Part shown: piece after piece, positions 51,648 through 59,922 of the stretch
Layout: every line of letters starts with the position of its first letter
How positions within the stretch are numbered: position 1 is the first letter of the stretch
Assembly: GCF_000327065.1 (NCBI RefSeq)
Contig: NC_019936.1
Span: forward strand, 3,872,001-3,936,000
Length of the DNA: 64,000 nucleotides
Origin: Stutzerimonas stutzeri RCH2
GTDB lineage: Bacteria; Pseudomonadota; Gammaproteobacteria; Pseudomonadales; Pseudomonadaceae
Direction: 5' to 3'
Position numbers and translations under genes: made by a program
The notes under the pieces: model-generated
Seen by the model: only the letters and a program-made list of their open reading frames with translations
The model's database searches: none
Told to the model about the DNA's origin: nothing

Positions 51648-52127
51648 ATGCCCCTCACCATCCGCCCCGCCACCCCAGACGACGCCGCGCTGATCCTGCG
51701 CTTCATCACTGACCTGGCGATCTACGAAAAGGCTGAGCACGAGGTCAAGACCGACGTCGCCGGCATCGAGAACAGCCTGTTCGCTGACGGCAGCACCGCT
51801 CACGGGTTGATCTGCGAGCTGGACGGCGAGCCGATCGGCTATGCGGTGTATTTCTTCAACTACTCGACCTGGCTGGGCAAGCACGGCCTGTACTTGGAAG
51901 ACCTCTACGTCACCCCGCAACAGCGTGGCGTCGGTGCCGGCAAGGCAGTGCTGCGTTATCTGGCCAAACTGGCGGTGGCACGCGGCTGCGGGCGCTTCGA
52001 GTGGTCGGTACTGGACTGGAATCAGCCAGCCATCGACTTCTACGAATCCATCGGCGCCAGGCCACAGAGCGAGTGGATCAGCTACCGCCTTGCCGGCGAC
52101 GCACTGTCAGAGTTCGCAGCGGGTTGA
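51648..52127 (+). CDS. GNAT-family N-acetyltransferase
   Basis: A 159-residue acetyl-CoA-dependent acyltransferase. The acetyl-CoA-binding motif A is LEDLYVTPQQRGVGAGKAVL (Q/R-x-x-G-x-G/A at QRGVGAG), and the C-terminal WSVLDWNQPAIDFYESIGA is the usual motif B. The sequence resembles the diamine (spermidine-like) acetyltransferase group in bacteria, but the substrate is uncertain. Overlaps nothing; follows the small membrane protein. Confidence 0.88.
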   Translation: MPLTIRPATPDDAALILRFITDLAIYEKAEHEVKTDVAGIENSLFADGSTAHGLICELDGEPIGYAVYFFNYSTWLGKHGLYLEDLYVTPQQRGVGAGKAVLRYLAKLAVARGCGRFEWSVLDWNQPAIDFYESIGARPQSEWISYRLAGDALSEFAAG

Positions 52128-52168
52128 TCAATCGCTCGAACGCGGCCGCGCCAGATTCCGCAACTGCG

Positions 52169-53317
52169 ATGCCGCCGCGCAAGCCTCGCCTGCCCTTTGC
52201 CAACGCCTGGTTCTTTCCTGCTGCCGCGCTCTATGCAGCGCTCATCCTGCCGAGCTCGGTCATTGCTCTCCTCGGCCTGATTCCTGCGCTGCCCGGATTG
52301 GTTACGCCCGCCGGCCACGCTCATGAAATGATCTTCGGTTTCGCCCTCGCGGTGATCGCCGGCTACCTGCTAGGCCCGCAACCGCTACGTTTTACCCTGA
52401 CCCTGCTTGGCTGCTGGCTTCTCGCGCGGGTGAGCTTTCTGCTCTGGCCGGGCTCCTGGCTGGCGCTGGCGAGCGCAGCACTCTTCGCCGCCGGGCTTGC
52501 CTGGAAGGTACTGCCGCGCTTTCTTGGCGCTGCGAAGAAGTGGCGCAACCAGACAGTCGCACCCATCGTGGCCGGGCTGGGGCTGCTCAGCGCGGCGGCC
52601 AGCGGGGGGTTAGGCGCCACCCTTGATCGATTGGCATTGCTCGAAGCGCTGCTGCTACTCGCGACGCTGATGTTCTTCATGGGCGGCCGCATCATCGCGC
52701 CCGCTGTCGCCGGCTATGCACAGAGCCAGGGTCGGCAGCTGGCTGCGCGAGTCCAGCCGAATCTCGAGGGCGCCGTGCTGATCCTGCTGGGCCTCGCCCT
52801 TGTGCTCAACCTCCTGCCCTGGTCACTGGCCCGGCAATTGACCGGAGCAGTGCTGATCAGCGCCGGCGTGCTCACGATCATCCGTCTGCTGCGCTGGCAG
52901 CCTTGGCATTGCACGCGTCCGGACCTGTTGATCCTGCTGCTCGGCTATGCCTGGCTCGCGCTCGGGTTGCTGCTGTTTGGCCTAGGCACTCTGCTGCCGC
53001 GGCTGCCGCTCAACGCAACGCTACACGCGCTGAGCGTCGGCGCACTGGGCAGCCTGACCTTCGCCGTGATGGCACGAACGCAACTGATCTACCGCTTTCG
53101 CGATCCGGCTGCGCAACCGTGGATTCAGGCCGCCGCGCTGCTGATCAGTCTGGCGGCCCTGGCCCGTGTGGTGCCCGCACTGCTTGACCAGTCCAGACCG
53201 GGCTGGTTGCTGCTGGCGGCAATAACCTGGTCGCTAGCCTTTCTTGCCCTGACGCTGCTGCTCTGGCGCTGCCGCCACGCGCACTCGGATAGCCCGCGCC
53301 GCGCCGCCGACCGCTGA
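52169..53317 (+). CDS. nnrS: NnrS family membrane protein
   Basis: A 382-residue protein with about twelve hydrophobic helices. The first periplasmic/membrane motif GHAHEMIFGFALAVIAGYLL is the NnrS signature with paired His residues that bind heme and copper in Rhodobacter NnrS, and MGGRIIAPA plus LHALSVGALGSLTFAVMAR are also typical. Family members relieve nitric-oxide stress during denitrification. ATG at 52169 is used; the ribosome binding site is poor and an upstream TTG near 52124 is possible. Confidence 0.85.
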   Translation: MPPRKPRLPFANAWFFPAAALYAALILPSSVIALLGLIPALPGLVTPAGHAHEMIFGFALAVIAGYLLGPQPLRFTLTLLGCWLLARVSFLLWPGSWLALASAALFAAGLAWKVLPRFLGAAKKWRNQTVAPIVAGLGLLSAAASGGLGATLDRLALLEALLLLATLMFFMGGRIIAPAVAGYAQSQGRQLAARVQPNLEGAVLILLGLALVLNLLPWSLARQLTGAVLISAGVLTIIRLLRWQPWHCTRPDLLILLLGYAWLALGLLLFGLGTLLPRLPLNATLHALSVGALGSLTFAVMARTQLIYRFRDPAAQPWIQAAALLISLAALARVVPALLDQSRPGWLLLAAITWSLAFLALTLLLWRCRHAHSDSPRRAADR

Positions 53318-53409
53318 GTCATTTGCCAGGAACTCTCGCAGCTTGCGCTTGACCTACATGCAGCCGGCGGCTAATTCCAGCCGCAGCGGCCGTACTCATC
53401 GAGGCCTGC

Positions 53410-53937
53410 ATGACCGACTTGCGCACCCTGCTGCTGAACGAGGACACCCAGGGCGCCGAGCTCTTCGACTCGCCCAAGGAGCGGCTGCTGTTCTACCGTT
53501 CGGAAATCCACTTCGAATCGTCATTGCTGGCCGAGCGGACGAGCGCATACCTATCGTCGCAGTCCTTTCTGATGATCGCCTTCGCCTCATCGATGGCCAA
53601 CAGCAATCCCGAGTGGGGCGATCTGTTCCGCCTGGTCGTACCGGCCATTCTCTCGGTACTCGGACTGATCACCTCGATTCACGCCATGCCCGGCATCAAG
53701 GCCAATTTCGAGGTCATTGAGCGCTGGCATCAGAAACAGGGCGAACTGCTACAGATCGAAGGTCGCGTGGGCATACTGCCGAACAACGAGTCGGCGCTGT
53801 TCGGCGAGGGCAACAGCCCGCCCGGCGGACGTCGCTACAAACGCACGCTGCTATTTTCTCTACGTACACCCATCATTTTTTCGCTGGTGTGGAGCGCATT
53901 CGGCCTGCTTTGCCTGGCATTGAGCTTTATGGACTGA
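53410..53937 (+). CDS. Two-helix membrane protein of unknown function
   Basis: A 175-residue protein. An N-terminal amphipathic part (FYRSEIHFESSLLAERTSAYL) precedes a first membrane hairpin (about 50-60 and 74-92, RLVVPAILSVLGLITSIHAM), a soluble stretch, and a final helix (about 148-172, LRTPIIFSLVWSAFGLLCLAL). I recognise no named family. It precedes a second hypothetical gene by 68 bases on the same strand. Confidence 0.7.
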   Translation: MTDLRTLLLNEDTQGAELFDSPKERLLFYRSEIHFESSLLAERTSAYLSSQSFLMIAFASSMANSNPEWGDLFRLVVPAILSVLGLITSIHAMPGIKANFEVIERWHQKQGELLQIEGRVGILPNNESALFGEGNSPPGGRRYKRTLLFSLRTPIIFSLVWSAFGLLCLALSFMD

Positions 53938-54005
53938 CACTGTCGTATGTTGCCGCGCATACTCGCATCTGCTTAGCTGCAAAACATGCAAACGGAGAAG
54001 TACCC

Positions 54006-54449
54006 ATGTCCGAGCCCGACCGCCCACGCTTTCGCGTCGATGCCGATCGCCAGGCCGCCCATCGACGGGTACGCTACGCTGAAACCAACCGTCCGGATGA
54101 CGGCAGCTGTACGATCTGTCAGCTCGATGAGGAAAATCCGGCACCGCTCGACGAGACCCCCACCATGGTGCAAGACACCCCTGAGAACGAAGAAGACGAA
54201 ACCTTCGCCGAATCCCATCTGATCCAGGCCATCGAGAACCAGATCGAAGCAGGCGAGCCGGCAGCCACTCAAGCCACACTGAACAAGCTCACCCTGGTCG
54301 GCTACGAGCGCGACGAATGCCTGCAGATGATGGCGGTGGTTCTGGCACACGAAATCCGCAGCATGCTGGCCGAAGACCGACCCTTCGACGCCAACGCCTA
54401 CGAGGTCATGCTACGCAAACTGCCAGAGCTGCCGGAAGCGACCGAATAA
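54006..54449 (+). CDS. Acidic CxxC protein of unknown function (DUF1841-like C-terminus)
   Basis: A 147-residue acidic protein. The N-terminal third contains a CTIC motif (C35, C38) followed by a Glu/Pro/Thr-rich linker; the C-terminal 80 residues (HLIQAIENQIEAGEPAATQA, LVGYERDECLQMMAVVL) are helical and look like DUF1841 proteins. Start at ATG 54006 after GGAGAAG; the reading frame is open further upstream over the previous gene's 3' end. No function can be given. Confidence 0.65.
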   Translation: MSEPDRPRFRVDADRQAAHRRVRYAETNRPDDGSCTICQLDEENPAPLDETPTMVQDTPENEEDETFAESHLIQAIENQIEAGEPAATQATLNKLTLVGYERDECLQMMAVVLAHEIRSMLAEDRPFDANAYEVMLRKLPELPEATE

Positions 54450-54527
54450 GACCTGGATCAAGGCAGGGCCACTGACAGCATCTACACTCAGCAAACAGGG
54501 CACGAGCCCACCATCCGAGGAGCGAGC

Positions 54528-54773
54528 ATGTCGTACACCCCTGAGTTGGTCGCCGAACTGGACGTACTTCGACAGTTCAATCTGGAAAACCTGCAGGAAG
54601 GCCTGAAGGTTCATCACGACGCCAGTCCTTCGACTATCGCCGCCTTTTCACGTCTGCACGCCAAGGGCCTGATCACCCAGGCCGACGGCGGTTACCTCAC
54701 CAGCCTCGGCCGTGACGCCGCCGAACAGGCACAAACGCTGCTCACCATCCTTTCGGAAACGGCCACGGCCTGA
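54528..54773 (+). CDS. TIGR02647 family protein
   Basis: An 81-residue protein with a likely small winged-helix-like fold: YTPELVAELDVLRQFNL, GLKVHHDASPSTIAAFSRLHAKGLI, and DGGYLTSLGRDAAEQAQ. These match the TIGR02647 family found in Pseudomonas and relatives; function unknown, possibly DNA-binding. A GAGGAGCG site precedes the ATG. Confidence 0.78.
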   Translation: MSYTPELVAELDVLRQFNLENLQEGLKVHHDASPSTIAAFSRLHAKGLITQADGGYLTSLGRDAAEQAQTLLTILSETATA

Positions 54774-54912
54774 ACAACCCCGTTTTACTGCGCTGCCCGG
54801 GCCGGATAATGCCGCCCCGGGCTTCGGTCGGTCGCCGCCAAGCTCCGAGCCAGCCTCAAGCCCTGCGCCTGTTGGCCGATGAACAAGGTTAGCCAGGCCT
54901 GCAAGACCCACC

Positions 54913-57738
54913 ATGATCCGCACTCACCACCCTATCCAGCCGATTCTCGAAGACGGCATCGATCGCAAGGTCCTGACGACCCTGCGTGCGCGCTTTCTCG
55001 CAGTGAACGATGCACGGTTGAATCGTGCACTGGCCGCCATGTCGACCCGCCAGCAGCAGGTGCTCAAGCTGTTGCCGCTGCTGTTCCACGTCAATCATCC
55101 GATGCTTCCCGGCTACGTGTCGACGAACACGCCGGCGGGGCTCGCCCACTTCGAGCCGGACAGCGAACACCTGGCCGAAGCGCAGCGCCTGAGCCGTTCA
55201 TTTGCCTACAGGCCCGTGCGCGGCAAGGCACCGCGACCGATCCAAGGCCTGTTCCTCATGGGCAGCCTGGGCACCGTAGCGCAGGACGAACACAGCGATC
55301 TGGACGTCTGGGTCTGTCACGATCCAGCGCTGGACGCCCAGGGACTCGACGAACTGCGCCGCAAGTGCGAACTGCTGCAAGCCTGGGCTGCGACCCAGGG
55401 CAGCGAAGCGCATTTCTTCCTGGTCGATCCGCAGCGTTTCACCCAGGGCCAGCGCGAGGCCCGGCTGACTTCCGATGACTGCGGCACCACTCAACATTAT
55501 CTGCTGCTCGATGAGTTCTACCGCACCGCGCTCTGGCTCGGTGGCTGCACACCGCTGTGGTGGCTGGTGCCGGACTACGAGGAACATCGCTACGACGATT
55601 ATGTGAGAACGCTGCTGGCCAAGCGCTTCGTCCGTGCCGATGAGGTTCTCGATCTCGGTCATCTCGGCCAGGTGCCGCCCGGGGAGTTCGTCGGTGCCGG
55701 GCTCTGGCAGCTCTACAAAGCCATCGCCTCGCCATACAAGTCGCTGTTCAAGCTGCTATTGGTCGAGGTGTATGCCAGCCAGTACCCGCAACTGCGCTGC
55801 CTGGCGCTGGACTTCAAACGGGCTATCTATCAAGGCCACATCGAGCTGGACGAGCTTGATCCATATATCGCTGCCTACCATGCCATCGAACGCTACCTGA
55901 GCGAACGCGGCGACCAGGAGCGCCTGGAGCTGGCACGACGCTGCCTGTACCTGAAGATCAATCGCCCGCTCAGCCGGCCGCCCGTCCATCGCAACAAGAG
56001 CTGGCAGCGAACCTTGCTCGAAAGCATGACGCGCAGCTGGCACTGGGATGAACGCCAGTTCGCCCTGCTCGATAATCGCAGCCAGTGGAAGGTGCGCCAG
56101 GTCAGTCAGGAGCGGCGCGCGCTGGTCAACGAACTGACCTATGGCTATCGCTTCCTCAGCGACTTCACCCGCCGCCTGCAGGCCGTCAGCCCGCTCACCA
56201 GTCGCGACCTGGGCGTACTTGGCCGGCGTCTCTACGCCGCCATCGAGCGCAAGGCCGGCAAGATCGAGGTGGTCAACCTCGGCATATCCCCCGACATGGC
56301 CGAGGACAGCCTGACCCTGGTGCACGGCTATGACGCAGCGGGCGACGTGCACTGGTCGCTCTACCAGGGCCAGCTCACGGCGCCGGAACTCTCCAATTTC
56401 GCGCCGCTGAAGCGCGCCCGCGAACTGCTCGCGCTGCTCGCCTGGTGCCATCGCAACGGCATTGTCGATACCGGCACCCACCTTTCGCTGTTTCCGGGCG
56501 ATAGCGGCTTGAGCGAGGCGGAACTGTTCGCCCTGCTCAGCGACCTGCGTCGGGCGATGCCAATGCCACTGCCTCAGGTCGACGAAGAGGCACTGCTGGC
56601 GGCGTGCACCCCCAGTCGCGTGCTGCTGCTGATCAACGTTGGCCTGGACCCCACGCTTCAGAACGCAGCCGGGCTTGCAGGTAGCGAGGCGGTGCTTCCG
56701 AGCGCTGCGGCGGAAAGCCTTGTGCTCAGTATCGACCAGGTCACCCTCAACAGCTGGAACGAGATGCTGGTCAGCCGCTACGAAGGACCAAAGGCGCTGC
56801 CCTCGTGCCTGCGCGATTATCTGGAGAATCTCGCGCAGAGGGCGGAGTTACCGCAGCTCCAGGTATTCTGCTTCGCGCGCAACCGCGGGCAGCTCATCGC
56901 CCGCCGGGTTGAGCAGCTCTTCGATGACGCCTGCCAAAGCCTCGCCGGCGAGGCTCAAGGGCGCTACCTGTTGAAGATCCGCCAACATTTCCACGTGTTG
57001 CAACGCGATGCAGGCGAGCTGCGCCTGATCAATCTTGTCGACCGCTCAGCACTGATCGAACATCTCGGCGAAGCGCATCATGCGTACCTGCCACTGCAGC
57101 TCGACCGTGCGGCGCTGGAAGGCGACGACCTGGCGCTGATCCTCGCCCAGCAGCGGGCAGGCTGCCTGCAGCTGTTCTACCGCACGGCGGGCGAGCTTGC
57201 CGAAATCAGCGTACTGGACGAATACAACGCGCTGTGGCGCCAGCACCTGCCCTATCGCGACGAACGCTCGCTGTTGCGCCCGCTGATGCGTTTTCTCGAG
57301 TCGATGCGCTATCGACGCAAGGCGCAACAGGAGAATCAGGCCCAGCTGCTGGCTGATGCGCCCATCATCTTTTACCGCATCCATCCCGAACAGGGTTCGC
57401 AACCCGCACGACTGGAGCGCCGCCCTGCGCCACTGGAAGAAATCAACGACCCATTCTATGACGTGCAGGCCATTGTCGAATCCGGCGAGAACGGTCGGTC
57501 GCAGGTCACGCTGTACTGTAACCAGCAGGAGTTCTCCGGCCTGGAGTACGGAGCCGGGCTGTTCGCCGCGGTGGCCCGCGCCATCATCTCCCGCCGCCGT
57601 GATGGCGAGCGCTACCCTTGCTACATCACCGATCTCGACCTCACCGGCCTGCACGGCGGCGGGCGCAGCCAGACCGTGCAGTACCTGCGCTACAAGGCGC
57701 GGCTGGAGGCTGCACTGAACGCCGCCATGGACGGCTAA
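54913..57738 (+). CDS. cyaA: Class I adenylate cyclase
   Basis: Makes cAMP from ATP in the cytoplasm. The 941-residue protein has the nucleotidyltransferase motif GSLGTVAQDEHSDLDVWVCH near residues 117-136, with the two Asp that bind metal, then the WWLVPDYEEHRYDDY segment and a long C-terminal regulatory domain. In P. aeruginosa this CyaA and a second cyclase, CyaB, feed the Vfr regulator. It lies 139 bases after the TIGR02647 gene and before the reduced sigma/FecR-like pair. Confidence 0.96.
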   Translation: MIRTHHPIQPILEDGIDRKVLTTLRARFLAVNDARLNRALAAMSTRQQQVLKLLPLLFHVNHPMLPGYVSTNTPAGLAHFEPDSEHLAEAQRLSRSFAYRPVRGKAPRPIQGLFLMGSLGTVAQDEHSDLDVWVCHDPALDAQGLDELRRKCELLQAWAATQGSEAHFFLVDPQRFTQGQREARLTSDDCGTTQHYLLLDEFYRTALWLGGCTPLWWLVPDYEEHRYDDYVRTLLAKRFVRADEVLDLGHLGQVPPGEFVGAGLWQLYKAIASPYKSLFKLLLVEVYASQYPQLRCLALDFKRAIYQGHIELDELDPYIAAYHAIERYLSERGDQERLELARRCLYLKINRPLSRPPVHRNKSWQRTLLESMTRSWHWDERQFALLDNRSQWKVRQVSQERRALVNELTYGYRFLSDFTRRLQAVSPLTSRDLGVLGRRLYAAIERKAGKIEVVNLGISPDMAEDSLTLVHGYDAAGDVHWSLYQGQLTAPELSNFAPLKRARELLALLAWCHRNGIVDTGTHLSLFPGDSGLSEAELFALLSDLRRAMPMPLPQVDEEALLAACTPSRVLLLINVGLDPTLQNAAGLAGSEAVLPSAAAESLVLSIDQVTLNSWNEMLVSRYEGPKALPSCLRDYLENLAQRAELPQLQVFCFARNRGQLIARRVEQLFDDACQSLAGEAQGRYLLKIRQHFHVLQRDAGELRLINLVDRSALIEHLGEAHHAYLPLQLDRAALEGDDLALILAQQRAGCLQLFYRTAGELAEISVLDEYNALWRQHLPYRDERSLLRPLMRFLESMRYRRKAQQENQAQLLADAPIIFYRIHPEQGSQPARLERRPAPLEEINDPFYDVQAIVESGENGRSQVTLYCNQQEFSGLEYGAGLFAAVARAIISRRRDGERYPCYITDLDLTGLHGGGRSQTVQYLRYKARLEAALNAAMDG

Positions 57739-57755
57739 ATGATATAGCTTCCCGC

Positions 57756-57784
57756 TTGATGTCATTTTGCCCTCAAGCTAGGAT
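57756..57784 (+). promoter_or_regulatory. Putative sigma-70 promoter for the sigma-region-4/FecR-like pair
   Basis: TTGATG (57756-57761) and TAGGAT (57779-57784) are exactly 17 bases apart, 39 bases before the GTG start at 57824. This suggests the pair is transcribed on its own. Confidence 0.5.
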
Positions 57785-57823
57785 GCCGGGGCCATCCGCG
57801 CATTTCTTCGAGAGCGCACCATC

Positions 57824-58291
57824 GTGAACGAGCAAAACAACAAAACCGATCTGTTCGCGGCTGATCACAGCATCTACGTCGGCTCACCGCCGGTGAAACG
57901 AGCGCTGACAAGCCAAACCGCCATGGATGGCCACAAGACTTCGCACCGGGTCGCTCAAACCCGCGTCTGGCTGAGCAAGGCCGTGACCATCCTCCTGCAT
58001 ATCGTGACCAAGCCCGCGCTCGCCAAAGCGGACGACCACGCGTCTCGCTTAAGGGAGCACCGTGCCGAGCAGGTATGTGCGCATCCGGGCGAGCTCACGC
58101 TGATCGCCGCCGCTCTGGCACAGCTGCCGACGCGCACCCGTACGGCCTTCGAACTGCATCGCCTGCGTGGCTATACGCTGGAGCAGGTCGCAAGGGAACT
58201 GGACATCACTGCCGGCATGGCCCACCAGGCGATACGCACGGCACTCAGTCGCTGCGCGGCTGCGCTGGACGGAGCGACAAAGCAGCCGTAA
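57824..58291 (+). CDS. Sigma-70 region 4-like DNA-binding protein (no region 2)
   Basis: A 155-residue protein from a GTG start. The C-terminal half (about 90-150) is a clear ECF sigma region 4: LIAAALAQLPTRTRTAFELH, then helix-turn-helix GYTLEQVARELDITAGMAHQ and a FecI-like tail SRCAAALDG. The N-terminal 85 residues show no region 2 (no core-binding or -10-reading helices). It therefore looks like a truncated FecI-type sigma factor, or a stand-alone DNA-binding relic. It is followed 42 bases later by a FecR N-domain gene. Confidence 0.7.
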   Translation: MNEQNNKTDLFAADHSIYVGSPPVKRALTSQTAMDGHKTSHRVAQTRVWLSKAVTILLHIVTKPALAKADDHASRLREHRAEQVCAHPGELTLIAAALAQLPTRTRTAFELHRLRGYTLEQVARELDITAGMAHQAIRTALSRCAAALDGATKQP

Positions 58292-58333
58292 CAAGCCAAA
58301 TCTGGGTTTATTCCAACTGTCGGTGATCTCTAA

Positions 58334-58600
58334 ATGAGTGAAATTCCCGCACCCCAATGGAATTGCGCCATGGAATGGCTTATCTGGCTGCAGGCTTCGC
58401 CCGACGACCAGGAACTGCGTGCTGCCTGCGAGGCCTGGCAACGGGCCTCGCCTGTAAATGCCAGCGCCTGGCAACGAGCGGAGCAGATATGGCAGCTGAC
58501 TGGGCAGCTTCCGACGGAAGTTCAACGGCAGCGGCGTCCTGGCAAAAATGCCGGCGCCTGGATTGTCAACGTCATCTGCCGTCGCCCTCGGCGAGTCTGA
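58334..58600 (+). CDS. FecR/PupR N-terminal domain protein (truncated anti-sigma)
   Basis: An 88-residue protein. Residues 12-57 match the FecR N-terminal domain (DUF4880): AMEWLIWLQASPDDQELRA and CEAWQRASPVNASAWQRAEQIW. There is no transmembrane helix and no periplasmic FecR domain; the tail after residue 60 is Arg-rich and unrelated. The ribosome binding site is weak. It could be a broken fecR or a minimal soluble anti-sigma acting on the preceding protein. Confidence 0.7.
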   Translation: MSEIPAPQWNCAMEWLIWLQASPDDQELRAACEAWQRASPVNASAWQRAEQIWQLTGQLPTEVQRQRRPGKNAGAWIVNVICRRPRRV

Positions 58601-58683
58601 TACGCCCGCCGTTGCAGCAGGCGCCGCCCCGCGTCAACGGAAACCCCGGCGGGATACCGATCCGATAGAACGCCAAGGCTGGG

Positions 58684-59088
58684 TCAGAACGGATCGCCAG
58701 CCGCCTCGGGCTGATACTCGATGGCGAGCAGGGTGAGCTTGATGATCTTGCCGGCAGGGGTTGGCCAGTCGATGTGCTGGCCGACGCTCATGCCCAGCAG
58801 CGCCGTGCCCACCGGCGCCAGGACGGAAACAGTACCTTCCTTGCCAGCGTCGTGGGGGTAGACCAGCGTCAGGTGATATTCCTTGCCGGTTCCCTCATCC
58901 AGGCAATGCACCCGCGAGTTCATGGTGACGACACCGGCAGGCATTTCGCTGCGCTCCACAATCTGCGCCCGCGACAGTTCCTGCTCGAGCGCTTCGGCAG
59001 CCGGACCGTAGTCGTCGAGGCTGTCGAGCAGCCGCTCAAGGCGCTGCAGATCGAGTTGGGTAAGGATGATCGGCGGTGCACTGGTCAT
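58684..59088 (-). CDS. rnk: Nucleoside diphosphate kinase regulator Rnk
   Basis: A 134-residue RNA-polymerase secondary-channel-type protein. The N-terminal coiled coil is short (DLQRLERLLDSLDD), and the C-terminal FKBP-like GreA/GreB domain includes LTLVYPHDAGKEGTVSVLAPVGTALLGM. In E. coli and P. aeruginosa Rnk affects Ndk levels and alginate output. ATG at 59088 matches the usual length; ten upstream codons are open but rejected. Confidence 0.93.
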   Translation of the reverse strand: MTSAPPIILTQLDLQRLERLLDSLDDYGPAAEALEQELSRAQIVERSEMPAGVVTMNSRVHCLDEGTGKEYHLTLVYPHDAGKEGTVSVLAPVGTALLGMSVGQHIDWPTPAGKIIKLTLLAIEYQPEAAGDPF

Positions 59089-59131
59089 GGGTTCTGGCAA
59101 GCTCCTGCGAAAAATCAAAAGACGAAAAAAG

Positions 59132-59159
59132 CAAAACCCCGCCCGAAGGCGGGGTTTTG
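59132..59159 (-). terminator. cyaY intrinsic terminator
   Basis: Perfect 12-bp arms CAAAACCCCGCC and GGCGGGGTTTTG with a CGAA loop; minus-strand T residues follow. It separates cyaY from rnk. Confidence 0.85.
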
Positions 59160-59212
59160 TTGACCTGCGAAAGACACTATCACAGCAGCCCGAATAAGCA
59201 AGGCCCCTGCCT

Positions 59213-59237
59213 GCAGGCCCCGGAAAACGGGGCCTGC
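59213..59237. other. Stem-loop immediately after the cyaY stop codon
   Basis: GCAGGCCCCG and CGGGGCCTGC pair perfectly around five bases. It has no U-tract, and stands in front of the cyaY terminator, perhaps as a 3'-end stabiliser. Confidence 0.5.
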
Positions 59238-59248
59238 GCGCCGATGGC

Positions 59249-59581
59249 TTAGATGTCCTCGAACTCTAACGCTTCGCCGCCCTGCTCCAGCGTCACTCGC
59301 GTCAGCAGCTCACCGAGGCGCTCGCCGCTGGCATCGCACAACCACAGCTGGCCGCCCTCGTCGTAGTCGAAATGAAAGCCGCCGGAGCGCGCCGCGACCC
59401 ACAACTGGCGCAACACCGGCTGACGACTGAGGATCAGCTGGCTGCCGTTGGCGAAACGCACGGTCAGCACACCCCCGGAATTTTCCAGATCGACGTCCAT
59501 GCTGGTGTCATCGAATACGTCCTCGACGCTCTCCTGCACAGCATCGACCAGATCGTGATAACGGGCTTCGCTCAGGCTCAT
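59249..59581 (-). CDS. cyaY: Iron-sulfur cluster assembly protein CyaY (frataxin)
   Basis: A 110-residue frataxin homologue that binds iron and regulates IscS. The acidic first helix (SLSEARYHDLVDAVQESVEDVFDD), the GVLTVRFANGSQLILSRQP strands and GGFHFDYDEGGQLWLCDASG are typical. ATG at 59581 gives MSLSEARYHDL; 14 upstream codons are rejected. Divergent from lptM by about 190 bases. Confidence 0.94.
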   Translation of the reverse strand: MSLSEARYHDLVDAVQESVEDVFDDTSMDVDLENSGGVLTVRFANGSQLILSRQPVLRQLWVAARSGGFHFDYDEGGQLWLCDASGERLGELLTRVTLEQGGEALEFEDI

Positions 59582-59769
59582 GCAACATTTCCTCGGATTG
59601 TGCTGCGCGCGACCCTGCCGCACGCGATGGCGGCGAGCTTAGCAGGGGGCGGTCGAATCAAGCGAGCCGCCAGCCAGCAATGCCGCCGGGTGACGTGCGG
59701 CTCGCATAGGCAATCCGACGGGTGCTGGGTATACTCCGGCGATTAGATTTTTCAAGGATTCCAGCCCCC

Positions 59770-59910
59770 ATGAAGCGTCTCCTGCTTCCCTTCATCGCCC
59801 TCGCCGTCTTCGCCGCCGCGCTCAGCGGCTGCGGCCAGAAAGGCCCGCTGTATCTGCCGGATGACGAGCAGACCGTCAAAGAACGTTCCAAAGATCGTTT
59901 CGAACTCTAA
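59770..59910 (+). CDS. lptM: LptM-type small lipoprotein (LppL)
   Basis: A 46-residue lipoprotein. The signal peptide [21 protein letters not shown] ends in lipobox LSGC, followed by the conserved GQKGPLYLP. Homologues (LptM/YifL) help LptD mature in the outer membrane. A TATACT element is at 59730-59735. It is the first gene of the lysA-dapF cluster, with an AGGAGG site before lysA 13 bases downstream. Confidence 0.9.
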   Translation: MKRLLLPFIALAVFAAALSGCGQKGPLYLPDDEQTVKERSKDRFEL

Positions 59911-59922
59911 AGGAGGCTGTTC

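Noticed and set aside
58601..58683. Continuation of the FecR-like gene in another frame
   Set aside because: Neither alternative frame shows a membrane helix or FecR-domain pattern before the rnk 3' end.
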